Below are positions 21,424 to 30,729 of a stretch of 64,000 nucleotides of DNA, piece after piece. The first letter of the stretch is position 1. Each line of letters opens with the position of its first letter. The notes beneath the pieces were generated by a model. It had not been told where the DNA came from, did no database searches, and worked only from the letters and a program-made list of their open reading frames with translations. The stretch is taken from NCBI GenBank assembly GCA_014155875.1, contig JACEFZ010025839.1:702501-766500 (forward strand), written 5' to 3'. The DNA is from Cepaea nemoralis. Taxonomy: Eukaryota > Mollusca > Gastropoda > Stylommatophora > Helicidae. A program made the translations under genes and the position numbers.

Positions 21424-21678
21424 TTAACTGATTCAGTGCCAAACAAAAAGTGAGTTTGGACAAGACAAGGTACACAATAAAATGAACAAGTATTATAAGA
21501 TCAGTTTCTGTTCACTAAGCATTGAAACTGGGAGAGATACACGAAACAAAACAAATAACACGGTGACGCAGTATGACGATATATCGTCCTTCTGTCCGAA
21601 TGGGGGTTGGGGGGAGGGTTGAGGGGGGGGGGGTGTCATATTTAGTGATATAATATCCTTGGGCACTGAAGCAGTTAA
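21424..21678 (-). mobile_element. MITE with TTAA ends, complete
   Basis: The left end TTAACTGATTCAGTGCC and right end GGGCACTGAAGCAGTTAA are inverted repeats. Internally, the reverse complement matches the copies at 24371, 51349 and 2432/9905 (GGATATTATATC, GACGATATATCGTC, ACGGTGACGC region). Length is 255 bp with no ORF. G-runs near 21600-21635 are unique to this copy. Confidence 0.75.
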
Positions 21679-22424
21679 AGAAATCAGGACGATTTATTTA
21701 TAATGTTTATACAGTTATTTTAACTAGAAAAACTTGACTAAGCTAGTGATATCGTTTTATTTTATTGGCAGATTCGTACAAGCGAGGCATGAAATTGTTG
21801 AGTTATCAACCAACCAAACAGAGAGGAAAAGGCTTCTTCCCTTAACTTGTGCACATGTACTGCAAGGAATCATCGTGAACTCGGTGCAAGGAGATTACAT
21901 CAATATAAACAGTTGACAAGAAATAGCATTTGTTGCATCGCAAAGACAGCACATAATCAAATTCACAAATATCGATCGGTGTTCATAGACGTAGACAAAA
22001 GAAGTATAGGATCTAGTGTGTCCTGTAATCTATACTTCTTTTTCCTATTTTTATGAACGTCAGCCAATACTTATGAATTTGTTTAGGAAGAGAAAAAGAA
22101 ACGCCAGGCTGGACGACTGGACTCTTACTGCTCAATAAAGTGTATCAACCCATTGTCAGATATGGCTACAGAATTTTGTTTATCCTTTACGAGAGAAAGT
22201 CATTAAGTAACAGGAAGTGTATTATAAAGTGCATGTCAGTGCATGGGCAACGGATTTTCAGGACACATACTGCGTCTTAAGCAATACCCCTATGTAAGGT
22301 GTTGTGAGGATCGAGCAGTTAGCGATTACAAAATGTGACTTGCATCGTGGAAGAACGAGGCGTTATTCTTTTTATTTATTTATTTATTTATTTATTTTGT
22401 GACCAGTGGGTGTGAAAATTTGTG
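21679..22424. other. Intron-like stretch
   Basis: No exon recognised. A TTTA repeat occurs at about 22368-22400 next to the mariner relic. Confidence 0.4.
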
Positions 22425-22960
22425 AAATCTATAGAAGAATGGTGGTTCAGTATGTAGACAATTGTTTGAGCCAGGGGAAAGTGTATGGGTAGAAAGATTT
22501 CAAAATGGAAGACAAACAAGTGTAAGATGCTTGGAAGTTATGATGACCATCTTTTGAGGTATCAAGGGTCCCATATTGGTGCATTTCCAGGAACAGGATG
22601 AAACTTAACAGAATTCGATACAGTGACATGCTAGTAAACAAATTGAAACCCACCATACAATCGAAACTCCGGGGACTTCTCTCAAAAGGATTATTGTTGC
22701 TGAACGACAACGCCCGACCTCATAACGCCCTGAAATGTGATGTCTTGAAACATTCAGCATATAGTCTAGACTTGGCGCATTCGTGGTTTCACTTGTTTTG
22801 ATCATTGACAGAACATTTGCGGGGTCAAAGTTTTCCAGGAGGTAGTGGAGGCGACGCAAACTTGGTTTGAGGCCACACCCAAAACTTGTTACCTAGAAGG
22901 CATCAACAAGCTAGTAGACAGACGGACCAAGTGTGTTGGCCAGGCAGCGGGGATATAGTG
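22425..22960 (+). pseudogene. mariner-type transposase relic
   Basis: In shifting frames the plus strand shows an N-terminal IYRRMVVQYVDNCLSQGKVY-like block with WVERFQNGR (helix-turn-helix region). It jumps to LLLLNDNARPH with a catalytic Asp, then HSAYSLDLAHSWFHLF in place of the usual second catalytic motif, and ends LEGINKLVDRRTKCV. About half of the transposase is missing and frames are broken, so it is inactive. The DNARPH and LVDR.-KC motifs are typical of mariner (DD34D). Confidence 0.8.
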
Positions 22961-23122
22961 AGAAATAACACACAATTTCTAGTTCGCACCGTTGTGAAAA
23001 AAAAGAAACGTTATTTGTAAAATGCCTGTTATTAAATTACTTCCCCTCAGAGATTCCCTCACATTGCCAGCACAAACAAATTTGTTTTCTAACAAATTAG
23101 AGAGAGTAGACCGATGTTTGCC

Positions 23123-23356
23123 GTCTCCGTGGCGTAGGTGTTACGAACGCGGTTAGTAATCCGCTTAACCGCGTTCGAAACACAGCTGCCACCAATTTAG
23201 CAGCAGACCGCGTCGCGCTGGGTTTCAACGAATTCGTATGGGAGCCGGTCGTTTAGAAAGCAATGGCAAACTACTGAACGTAAACTTGCCAAGACGTCAA
23301 CAACAGTAGTAAAATGCTGGTGTTTACAGCGATGTCCTGTAAAAAAAGGTATGCAA
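23123..23356 (+). mobile_element. tRNA-derived SINE type B, best copy
   Basis: The Pol III-like A box (CCGTGGCGTAGGTG) and B box (GCGTTCGAAACAC) are followed by GCAGCAGACCGCGTCGC, GAGCCGGTCG, GAAAGCAATGGCAAACTAC, CTTGCCAAGACGTCAACAAC and ATGCTGGTGTTTACAGCGA. It is the clearest member of this family and lies just downstream, in gene direction, of Cys-rich exon 1. Confidence 0.8.
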
Positions 23357-23423
23357 GGAAACAGAAAAAAAGACCGATGTTTATAAAAGAAGAAATTAGC
23401 TAACCAAGAAAATATAACTGTAC

Positions 23424-23699
23424 CTCTGAGGATTTCCAGTTTTCCGAAGAAGTATACACATGTATCATAAACGCCTGGCTCTGTCTCATTTCTCTGTATA
23501 ATTTCCTTACAAGTAGCCAGCTTCTTTTCTTCACTTGCATCTTTTGGAAACAGCGATTTACAGGTTTTTTCTTGTTCGCTACAGAATGCTTGCCCTCTAG
23601 TGCAAAACGATCCATCATAATAACAGAGCTGGTATCCCGGAGTAATGTTTTTGTACAGTTCTTGCAGGTTGTCAAGGGTCATTTTATCTGCACCTGCGT
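23424..23699 (-). CDS. Host gene exon: Cys-rich module 1
   Basis: A 276-bp exon (92 codons). Acceptor AAATTTCAG|AC and donor CAGAG|GTACAG, both phase 1. After an ~30-residue leader with NIT, the module reads C-x6-C-x6-C-x6-C-x16-C-x16-C and ends CVYFFGKLE. It shares cysteine spacing and the LF...AS..EKK....C motif with the exon at 20815-21078, but lacks that exon's seventh cysteine. Predicted extracellular, probably disulfide-bonded. Family not recognised. Confidence 0.75.
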
Positions 23700-24064
23700 C
23701 TGAAATTTGTTTAATTTGCATTACAAGAAATTAAAAATACATTTTACAGGAAACTTCAAAAGGCGGCTGGAAAACAATTCACTTCAAGAAAATAAAATGA
23801 AAAAATATAGGAGATGAGCTTCGTCAAGTACATTCTTGCAATAACATGAAGAGATATTGTCAGAGTGTAGAATATCATCATGCCATGGATATACCAACCA
23901 TCACCCTGGGCAGTCTGGTGGAGTCTGCCAGTCATCTGCTGTCATCTACTGACTATAGTACCTTGCGTTGTAGGACAGATGTGTCTTGAGACCTACGGAA
24001 TTAAGACCGCCTGGCTAGTCTATTCAACAAGTACTGTGCAGGTTAGGGTGTTATTTTTAACCCC

Positions 24065-24366
24065 GACAAAAAAAATCCATTCCTTACGGAGGATTCGAAC
24101 CCGGATCTCCTGAAGGAGAACCCGTCATTCTAGCCACTCAGCCAGATGCTCCTCTGTTGCCAGTAGAATACCTAAATCCTGCTGAGGAAACATTTCGAAC
24201 CAAGGCCTAATCTCAGTTAGTCCGTCTGGTTTGGCGAGTCGTAACCTGATTACATTCTAATACAATTATTACATGGCTTATACTGAACGCAAAAACTTGC
24301 CCAGTACATCAACAGCATCTGAAAAATGTTGGTGTTGACTGCAACGTCCTGAAAGGGATATGCACC
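24065..24366. mobile_element. SINE pieces: tRNA-like head and type B tail
   Basis: On the minus strand, 24155-24089 carries A-box TGGCTGAGTGG and B-box GGGTTCGAATCC, a tRNA-Ser/Leu-like head. The plus strand at 24280-24366 has the type B tail (TACTGAACGCAAAAACTTGCC, GTTGGTGTTGACTGCAACGT). These are two degraded SINE pieces. The acceptor stem does not pair well enough for a working tRNA gene. Confidence 0.55.
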
Positions 24367-24370
24367 ATTT

Positions 24371-24637
24371 TTAAAAAAAGTGCCGAAGGATAACATTTAG
24401 TCAAATGTGACCTCCCATTTGGACAGAAGGACAATATATCGCAAAGTATGACCTCTCATTTGGACAGAAGGATGATATATCGTCATACTAGGGTCATCGT
24501 GTCATTTGTTTTATTTTGTTGTATCTTCCACAATTTCAATGCACAGTGAACGGAAATGTACACTATAATATGTGTTCATTTAATTGTGTACCAGATTTGG
24601 TCCTAATCTACTTTCTGTTTAGCATTGAATCAGTTAA
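24371..24637 (+). mobile_element. MITE with internal duplication
   Basis: Starts near AAGTGCCGAAGGATAACAT and ends GCATTGAATCAGTTAA, matching the TTAA-ended MITE family. A ~50-bp interior segment (CTCCCATTTGGACAGAAGGA...ATATATCG) is tandemly duplicated here and not in other copies. Confidence 0.75.
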
Positions 24638-24719
24638 ATAATCAACTGAAAATCACATACATGCGTTGTTTGAATATAAGTATTACAGAAAAGTATTACA
24701 CATTCACTGGACGATAAAG

Positions 24720-25005
24720 AGAACAACATTATCTATCACACAAGAACCCAGTAGTGAAGAAGATTGAAGAAAATGAAATAGTTTCGGCATGAAAAGACAG
24801 GAATGTCTGGTGTAGATAACAATGGAGAAGGTGTACCAGAAAGTGGAGAATTGAAAGACCATAATGTAGATGTCTTATATATGAAGTAGATAATTTTCAC
24901 ATGACAGCAAGAGGCAGGACAATTGGCTTATTTTGGCGAGAAATTTCGAAAGACTTGTATTTAATGGCAAAGTTCTGCACAAGCCACTAGATGTTGATGA
25001 TGATG
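24720..25005 (+). pseudogene. RTE 3' end fragment with (GAT)n tail
   Basis: Weak plus-strand similarity to the C-terminus at 541-1062 (FRHEKTGMSG, FWREISKDLYLMAKFC). It ends in a TTGATGATGATGAT tail at 24993-25007. Heavily mutated. Confidence 0.5.
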
Positions 25006-25419
25006 ATTTCTTCCTCTTCTTTCGTTCACTTGAAATTTGTCTGTAATTGCAGTTTTGTCTCTTGTATGAATTTAACTGTCTTTTTTTTAGTTCACTCAGA
25101 GGTCCATAGAGTTTATCTTACATTTTTGTTTCTCTAAGCCGGGAGGTTTGCCTAGATCTGTCGAATTTTGGACAGTCTTGGAGTATGGGATCTGATAATG
25201 ATGATGGCATGAGAAAGGTTTACTGTTGAGAAACAAAGACTGAAACCCTAAACAAGAAATTACACATCATAAACTGCATTTTTAAAATTTGCTGAAATTC
25301 CCAGTGGGGAACTGGCTGTCTACCCCTGGGGGTAATACAGAAAACAATAACTGTTTGTGTGTGTGTGTTTTTTTTGTTTTGCTTTTTTGTTTGTTTGTTG
25401 TTGTTTTTTTGTGCTCGCT
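25006..25419. other. No gene recognised; T-rich intron sequence
   Basis: Low-complexity T/G-rich tracts near 25355-25410 (GTGTGTGTGTT, TTTGTTTGTTTG). No repeat or exon identified. Confidence 0.4.
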
Positions 25420-25707
25420 CGCTTTCAACTCAAGCGTAGTCCATACACACTATTTATAGTAGCGATGGGCTGAATTTTGCGTGTGGGTAAGATTTCCTTA
25501 TTAACAGTGTCCTTCGCCATCAGGCGATCCCACTCCGACTTCAGAAGTATTTGTAATTAACGTCCCCAAGTCAAAGACGACAGGTCAACATTTTAGTCCA
25601 ACTGTCCAGTGTAAAGGTTGAACCGCTTACCTCGGCATCGGCACACCAAATATTTAAGAACATGCGTTATTGTCCTTTAGGCCATGCGGACCAGCACAAT
25701 AACTGGT
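25420..25707 (-). mobile_element. tRNA-derived SINE type A, reversed
   Basis: The reverse complement begins GGTCCGCATGGCC...AAGG (A-box region) and has GCGGTTCAACC (B box), followed by GACAGTTGGACTAAAATG and GGGGACGTTAATTAC, ending ...GTGTATGGACTACGCTTGAG. The same order appears at 25735-26008, 50936-51180 and 52449-53250. Confidence 0.75.
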
Positions 25708-25734
25708 TTTGTTTCATTAAAAAAAAAAAATTTA

Positions 25735-26008
25735 TTTGCTCATGCTCGCTTTGAACTCAAACGTAGTCCATACACACTACTTCTAGTAGTGCTGAACTGA
25801 ATTTTGCGTGTGCATTTTCTTTACCTATTAACAGTGTACGACTTCAGAGGTACTTGTAATTTACGTCCCTAGGTCAAGGGCGATAGGTCAAAATTTTAGT
25901 CCAACTGTCCTGTGTAGGGGTTGAACCCCTTACCTCAGCATCACCACACCGGATATTTAAGAACACGCGTTCTTATCCATTCGGCCATGCTGACCTACAC
26001 AATAACTG
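25735..26008 (-). mobile_element. tRNA-derived SINE type A, second tandem copy
   Basis: Same family and orientation as the copy just to its left. The A box CATGGCCGAATGGATAAG and B box GGGTTCAACCCC are well kept. The two copies are separated by an A-rich stretch (25719-25732), the 3' tail of one of them. Confidence 0.8.
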
Positions 26009-26039
26009 TTAATACCTAAAGAGTTACCTTTTAGCGACA

Positions 26040-26352
26040 GTAAACAATACCCCTCTCGCTACCCCGTAGCTTATAAGGTATATCGTATACAAGCGTACAG
26101 GCTCCTTTTTGCGTTTCTTGGGGCATATTGGGTATATGGTGCTAGCCCCATATTTTATAGAGCGTTTGGTACTCGATGGGTGATGTGGTCAATATCAAGG
26201 TGGTTACCTTGATCTTCCAGAAAATTGTGTGGTGTTAATGTTAGCCTGGGTAGATCAATTTTTAAAATGCGACCCCGTTGCGAATCGAGCCCATTTCCGC
26301 TGGGCCAATAGATGAGCGTCTAACCATTACGTTAATGGACGCGCTCAGAAAC
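26040..26352 (-). mobile_element. Possible SINE with tRNA-like head
   Basis: The minus strand has TAACGTAATGGTTAGACGC (A-box-like, about 26317-26335) and GGGCTCGATTCGCA (B-box-like, about 26279-26292) spaced as in a tRNA head. No second copy is present, so the call rests on the promoter pattern alone. Confidence 0.4.
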
Positions 26353-26514
26353 CGCATGTTTATTAAATAGATATTTGGAGTTCATTTCCGGTTACGGTTG
26401 GTGATAGCAATGTGAAGGTCAAAATGTTAGGTCAAGCTATATTTGAATATACCACGACATATCAACACTGAGGGTTAATATAATAACTATTATGTGCATT
26501 CTTAGTTGTGACAG

Positions 26515-26653
26515 ACAGACAGACAGACAAGCAGGCAGGCAGACAGACAGACAGGCAGACAGGCAGAGAGGGTTGGGAGTGAGAGTTGTAAAGTGCGATA
26601 TAAAGAGTGACTGACAGTGAGTGTTATTGAGAGAAAAAGTGAGAGGAGGATGC

Positions 26654-26737
<84 letters not shown>

Positions 26738-27125
26738 AGACTTGTTAGGGCGGGGAGTGTGTGAGATCTGTACAGTGATATAGACAGATTGCATGAAAGA
26801 GAGTATGTGAGAGAAAATGTGAGAGAAAGCAAATGCACGGAGAGAAGAAGGGAGAGAGAAAGAGAGAGGGGGAAAGTGAGAGAAAGTGAGTGAGAGAGAG
26901 GGGGTTGGGGGTGCGTCAGAGTTATATGATGAGATTGAACGAGTGACGTGGGGAATGAGAGTAAATGAGAGAGAACGAGGGAGCATGAAAGAGAAGAAGG
27001 GAAAGAGGGGTGAAAGTGGGCAAGGGTGCGGAGTGAGTGAGAGTTGTAGAGTGAGATATAGAGGGCGAGTGAAAGACAGAATAAGAGTAACTGAGGGGAA
27101 ATGTGAGAGAAAGAGGATGCACGAG

Positions 27126-27186
<61 letters not shown>

Positions 27187-27370
27187 GGGAGAGAGAGAGT
27201 ATAGAGTGAGAGAAAGTTAATGAGGGTGAGAGTGAAAGGGAAGGTGAGAGGGAAGAGAGTGAGAGGATGAGCAAGAAATGGAACATGAAGAGAAGGAGCG
27301 TCGGTGAGAGATGTGGAGAGTGAGTTAGTGAGTCCCTGGCTGAGTGAGTGAGTGTGAATGAGAGAGATAG
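26515..27370. repeat. Purine-rich microsatellite block, (GA)n and (ACAG)n
   Basis: A degenerate (ACAG/GGCA)n run at 26515-26570 is followed by purine-rich DNA with pure (GA)n at 26658-26733 and 27123-27180. The whole ~800 bp is strongly purine-biased on the plus strand. Frames here give Ser/Leu or Arg/Glu low-complexity shadows. It lies in a presumed intron of the host gene. Confidence 0.9.
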
Positions 27371-27539
27371 AAATAGTGAACCTTTTCAGTCCCAGACTGT
27401 TGTTAATTTCAAGTAGTAAGTGTCAAGATCACAATATGGTCAAATACTGTATGGAACAGAGAGGGATTGAAGAATCCCTGGGAAAAGTTAGTTAGTTAAT
27501 TAGTCGCAGTTCCAACTTCACAGCAACGGGTCGTCCCCA

Positions 27540-28150
27540 TTATGCTCCGTTCCTGTGCCAGTGAATATCACACAAAATGCTCCCCACTACCCAATGTGAA
27601 AAGTGGTGGAAAAGACAGGAGTCTCGACAAATAATAGCCCGCATAGATACACTGTACATAATGCCGCCACCAGAATGTCAAAACAATAGTCCCCCACAAA
27701 ATACCCAGTTCATTTCTGATGGAATCGGCAGTCATTTTCCCATCTGGATGTTTCCTAGATGTTCACCCACACAGTCCACGAACATACAGTTCATCGTCGA
27801 TGGTAGTGGCAGTCAACCAGAAGCCCAGCAGCCACGCATTTCTGCATAAGGCAAAAACCGGTCAACTCTGGGACATAGCCATCTGCCATCGCTCCGAACA
27901 TGCAGTCACGTTCCAAAAGACCTCGGGCAGATTCAAAAGCATTTCACACGAAACTCACAGCTCACAGTGTCGCGCCACGCACTCACTCAGTAGCAGAGCG
28001 ACGGAACCATCAAGCCTCCTTAGTCGCCTCTTACGACATGCGTGGTAGGCTGCAGTGTTGCTATTCTTTTCTTCCCTTATGGGCCCCGGCAACACGCGGG
28101 AGCCTGGGAAAAGGTCAAGGTTGTATAATGGGAGATACCGTCATTGGCGT
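27540..28150. other. Unassigned, possible dispersed repeat
   Basis: Short open frames on the plus strand (27577-27849, 27719-28048) with no recognised domain. The stretch TTAGTCGCCTCTTACGAC near 28020 looks like a common dispersed-repeat end, but only one copy is present here. Not supported as a gene. Confidence 0.3.
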
Positions 28151-28212
28151 GTGAAGTGTTCGACCTTCTAGGCTACATGTTGACATGCTGAAGTGAAGTG
28201 GCCAATTTTCTT

Positions 28213-28560
28213 CCTCGCCAGTTGATTGATTGATTGATTGATTTAGGAATCGACATCACGGCATTCGGGGCATTCCCATAAGCGCTCCGTCCCTACCCTC
28301 AGCAGCCAGGAAGAGTTCCAACACCAATAGTACCAGTAGCAAACTGATTATATGTCCGTCTCGCCTTTCCTTTGAGCGTTGAGCGTCGGCCAGATCCCCT
28401 CGTCACACCTCGCTGCCTCATTCTTGCCAGACCATGGTAATCCATTTGCTCCTCCGAGGTGTGCACGTGCTTCCACAAGGCCGCCACCACGTCTGCCTTG
28501 TCATGTATCAATACTCCACCTCGCCAGTTATTCTTATCAAACAACTGCCAGTAAATTCTG
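28213..28560 (-). pseudogene. RNase-H LINE 3' end, reversed
   Basis: The minus strand encodes DKADVVAALWKH and ARMRQRGVTRGSG, aligning with RADVINVLKD and SRMKDLGVRIRHG after the RNase H domain of the LINE at 13525-14696. The 3' end has the ATGTCGATTCCTAAATC segment and an (ATCA)n tail, the same as the end of the copy at 49502-50112. Confidence 0.75.
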
Positions 28561-28916
28561 AAAATGCCCCTGTGCCCAGTTTATTACACAGGGTCGTTCC
28601 CATAACTGTACTGACCGGGAAACAAACAAACAAAAACTGTCACTTCTGGAATTGTACTTGGACCACTTTCTTGGCGAGTTAACCACTATGCTACCGCAGA
28701 TCACACAGCTGGAACAGGATGAGTTAAACTACCAACTATCCGGAATAGAAGAGGTTGAAATAATAAATAGGACAACACCAGTTAATTTAACAACTGTCTG
28801 AAATGAAACAGAAAGCGTTAAATGACAGTGAAAAGCCATCACGTGTCTTCTTCGGCCATTTTGTCTTCTTGCGAAACGATCCGATACGTTGTAAATCTTC
28901 AAAACCGTTGTCTTAC

Positions 28917-28980
28917 CTTGCATCCAATATTTTATTAAAAATAACATAACAAATGCAAGTGTCCTTTTTCCACTATACAT
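28917..28980 (-). CDS. Host gene first exon, signal peptide, copy 1
   Basis: ATG at 28980, 21 codons plus one base, then GCAAG|GTAAGA. The peptide is a charged start (GKR) followed by a hydrophobic core (TLAFVMLFLI), then KYWMQ, as expected of a signal peptide. Phase-1 end matches the Cys-rich exons downstream. Its twin at 29313-29373 conserves nearly every residue while the sequence around it varies more, which supports coding use. Confidence 0.6.
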
Positions 28981-29312
28981 TGTTATGTAGATGGGGTTAG
29001 TCAGTGTTATAAATTACAGGCATTAAACAGGTAAGTCAGAGTAAAAAAGATGTTTGTGGAGAGGTGTTGAAGAGGAAACACTTTCACTGCCGCAAATCAT
29101 AGCCTACCGCTGGAATAGAATGTGTTAAAGTTCCAATTATCAGGTAAAAGAAGAAGTCGAAATAATAAATAAGACACCGTGTTTTAATGTAACAACTGTC
29201 TGAACTGAAATAGAAACATTAAGTGACAGTGAAATGCCATCACGTGTCTTCTTCGGCCATTTTGTCTTCTTGTAAAACGATATATTGTAAATTTTCAAAA
29301 TTGTTGACTTAC

Positions 29313-29373
29313 CTTGCATCCAAGATTTTATAAAAAATATAAGAAATGCGAGTGTCCTTTTTCCACAATACAT
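29313..29373 (-). CDS. Host gene first exon, signal peptide, copy 2
   Basis: ATG at 29373, 20 codons plus one base, donor GCAAG|GTAAGT (a better consensus than copy 1). The peptide has GKRTLAFLIFFIKSWMQ. It is one codon shorter than copy 1 in the hydrophobic core and stays in frame. It may be an alternative first exon of the same gene or the first exon of a duplicated neighbour. Confidence 0.6.
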
Positions 29374-29698
29374 TGTTATGTAGGTGGTTTTTGTCAACGC
29401 TATAAATTACAGACTTTAAACAGAAATTAAGAGTTAGGTGTATGTGGCGATGATTGAAGAGGAAGCACTTTCACTTAAGTAGATCACACCGTTGGAACAT
29501 ACTATGTTAAAGTACCAACTATCATTTAAAAGAAGAAGTCGAAATAATCAATAGGATAACGTGAGTTAGTGTAACAACTGTCTAAACTGAAACAGAAAGC
29601 GTTAAATAACAATGAAATGTCCTCGCGTGTTTTCAGCGACCAACTTTATTTCCTTGCTAAGCAAAACGATATTTTATAATTCTTCAGCAATCTTGACA

Positions 29699-29765
29699 TA
29701 CCTGGCAACCCAAAGTTTATAGATAAAATAATAAACAAAAGTTTAATATTTCTATAATGAATTGT
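29699..29765 (-). pseudogene. Degraded third copy of the first exon
   Basis: Aligned with copies 1 and 2, this unit keeps the donor (CCAG|GTATGT) and general layout but lacks the ATG (ATTCATTATAG replaces CAATGTATTGTGG) and has in-frame stops. It is probably a dead duplicate. Confidence 0.55.
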
Positions 29766-29951
29766 TCTGTATATTATTTTTTCTAAATGTTATAAACTAT
29801 AAACTTTAGTCACTTTTAACAAGTAAATAAAAGTAAATGTTTATGCCATGGATAAAGATTACACACTTCCGGGTAAACCCTTACTGATAAGTCAACGGAA
29901 TTACACACAGTTATAAATATAATTAAACTGAATGTGTTTCTAATATCTACA

Positions 29952-30383
29952 CAGTGGCGTAGCTAGAATGGAAGAGGGTGGGCAAGGGAAGCGAACACTG
30001 CCCTTCTTTCCTATTTTTTTTTAAATTGAGAAAATGGCATCTATTTCAGTTGTGCGCAAAGTGCCACCCTGGGCGTTTACCATTGCTTTTTTAAGTTGCA
30101 TATCCTTTACAGGACGTTGCAGTCAACACCAGCATATTACTGCCGTTGTTGATGTCTTGGCAAGTTTTACGTTCAGTAGTTTGCTACTGCTTTCTGAATG
30201 ATCTGCTCCCATACCAGCACGTTAAAACCAGCGTGACACGATCTGCTGCTAAATCGGTTACCGCTGTGTTTCAAACGCGAGTAAGCGGTGTTACGAATCG
30301 CGTCCGCAACGCCATCGCCTCGGAGACGGCTAGAGCTTCCGAAATAAGGCGCTTATATATTCACTCCCCCTGACTACGCTTCT
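29952..30383. mobile_element. hAT-like MITE hosting a SINE
   Basis: The left end CAGTGGCGTAGCTAG and right end CTGACTACGCTTCTG form rough inverted repeats of the type seen at hAT-related MITE ends. The middle is a reversed type B SINE (30095-30330). No transposase. Moderate confidence because the ends are short. Confidence 0.45.
30095..30330 (-). mobile_element. tRNA-derived SINE type B, full length, reversed
   Basis: The reverse complement reads GTCTCCGAGGCGATGGCG (A-box region), GCGTTTGAAACAC (B box), TTTAGCAGCAGATCG, CAGAAAGCAGTAGCAAACTAC, CTTGCCAAGACATCAACAAC and GCTGGTGTTGACTGCAACGT. It matches 23123-23356 throughout. Confidence 0.8.
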
Positions 30384-30489
30384 GCACGTCTGTGTTTTAA
30401 TTTGTTTCTGTAAATTATATCGATCAGTCTCCCTGGCGAAGGGATGTTTAACTTTCTCCGTAATTCCGTATATCCAAGTAGGATAACGC

Positions 30490-30655
30490 AGCTGCGCGAG
30501 ATTCGGTAGTGGATCGCGTCGCGATGGTTACTTACGACGGTATGTGAGCCGGTCGCTCAGAAAGCAATGGCAAACTACTGAGCGTAATCTTGCCAAGACA
30601 TCAACAACAGCGGTAAAATGCTGGTGTTGACAACGACGTCGTGTGAATGGGATAT
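30490..30655 (+). mobile_element. SINE type B, 5'-truncated
   Basis: Contains GGATCGCGTCGCGATGG, GAGCCGGTCGCTCAG, GAAAGCAATGGCAAACTAC and the GCTGGTGTTGACAACGACGT tail. The tRNA head is replaced by unrelated sequence. Confidence 0.75.
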
Positions 30656-30729
30656 AGGGGGAAAACACGTATATCGGGAAGCGGAGATAACACAAATAAT
30701 AAGCTCCGTGAAAATCGATATATTAATTC

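Larger units (their letters stand above)
15642..29373 (-). other. Predicted host gene: Cys-rich type I membrane protein
   Basis: Reading the minus strand: alternative signal-peptide exons (29373-29313 or 28980-28917), Cys-rich exon 1 (23699-23424), Cys-rich exon 2 (21078-20815) and a transmembrane exon (15830-15642). All internal exons are multiples of 3, every donor is GT and every acceptor AG, and every junction is phase 1, so any combination stays in frame. The TM exon ends in a phase-1 donor, so at least one tail exon lies further down, not identified here. The assembled product would be about 265 residues plus the tail, with several N-glycosylation sequons, and predicted to sit in the plasma membrane. 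I do not recognise the family. Linkage of the exons is inferred. Confidence 0.65.
28660..29820 (-). repeat. Three tandem ~390-bp units carrying first exons
   Basis: Three units, roughly 28660-29035, 29036-29430 and 29431-29820, repeat the order AACAACTGTCTGAA, CATCACGTGTCTTCTTCGGCC, donor, exon, CATTGTTATGTAG and ATAAATTACAG. On the minus strand each carries a candidate first exon with a start codon and phase-1 donor in units 1 and 2; unit 3 is degraded. Above each start is a shared CTGTTTAA...CTGTAATTTATA block that could be promoter or 5' UTR. Confidence 0.8.

Noticed and set aside
21119..21475. Poly-Asp, poly-His and poly-Ser frames
   Set aside because: Shadows of the (GAT)n microsatellite.
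24089..24155. Possible tRNA-Ser or tRNA-Leu gene on the minus strand
   Set aside because: A and B boxes are present, but the acceptor stem does not pair and the sequence sits among SINE pieces.
26437..27286. Ser/Leu-rich and Arg/Glu-rich frames
   Set aside because: Shadows of (GA)n purine-rich DNA.
27577..28048. Plus-strand frames of 90-109 codons
   Set aside because: No splice context, domain or repeat partner in the window; kept as unassigned.
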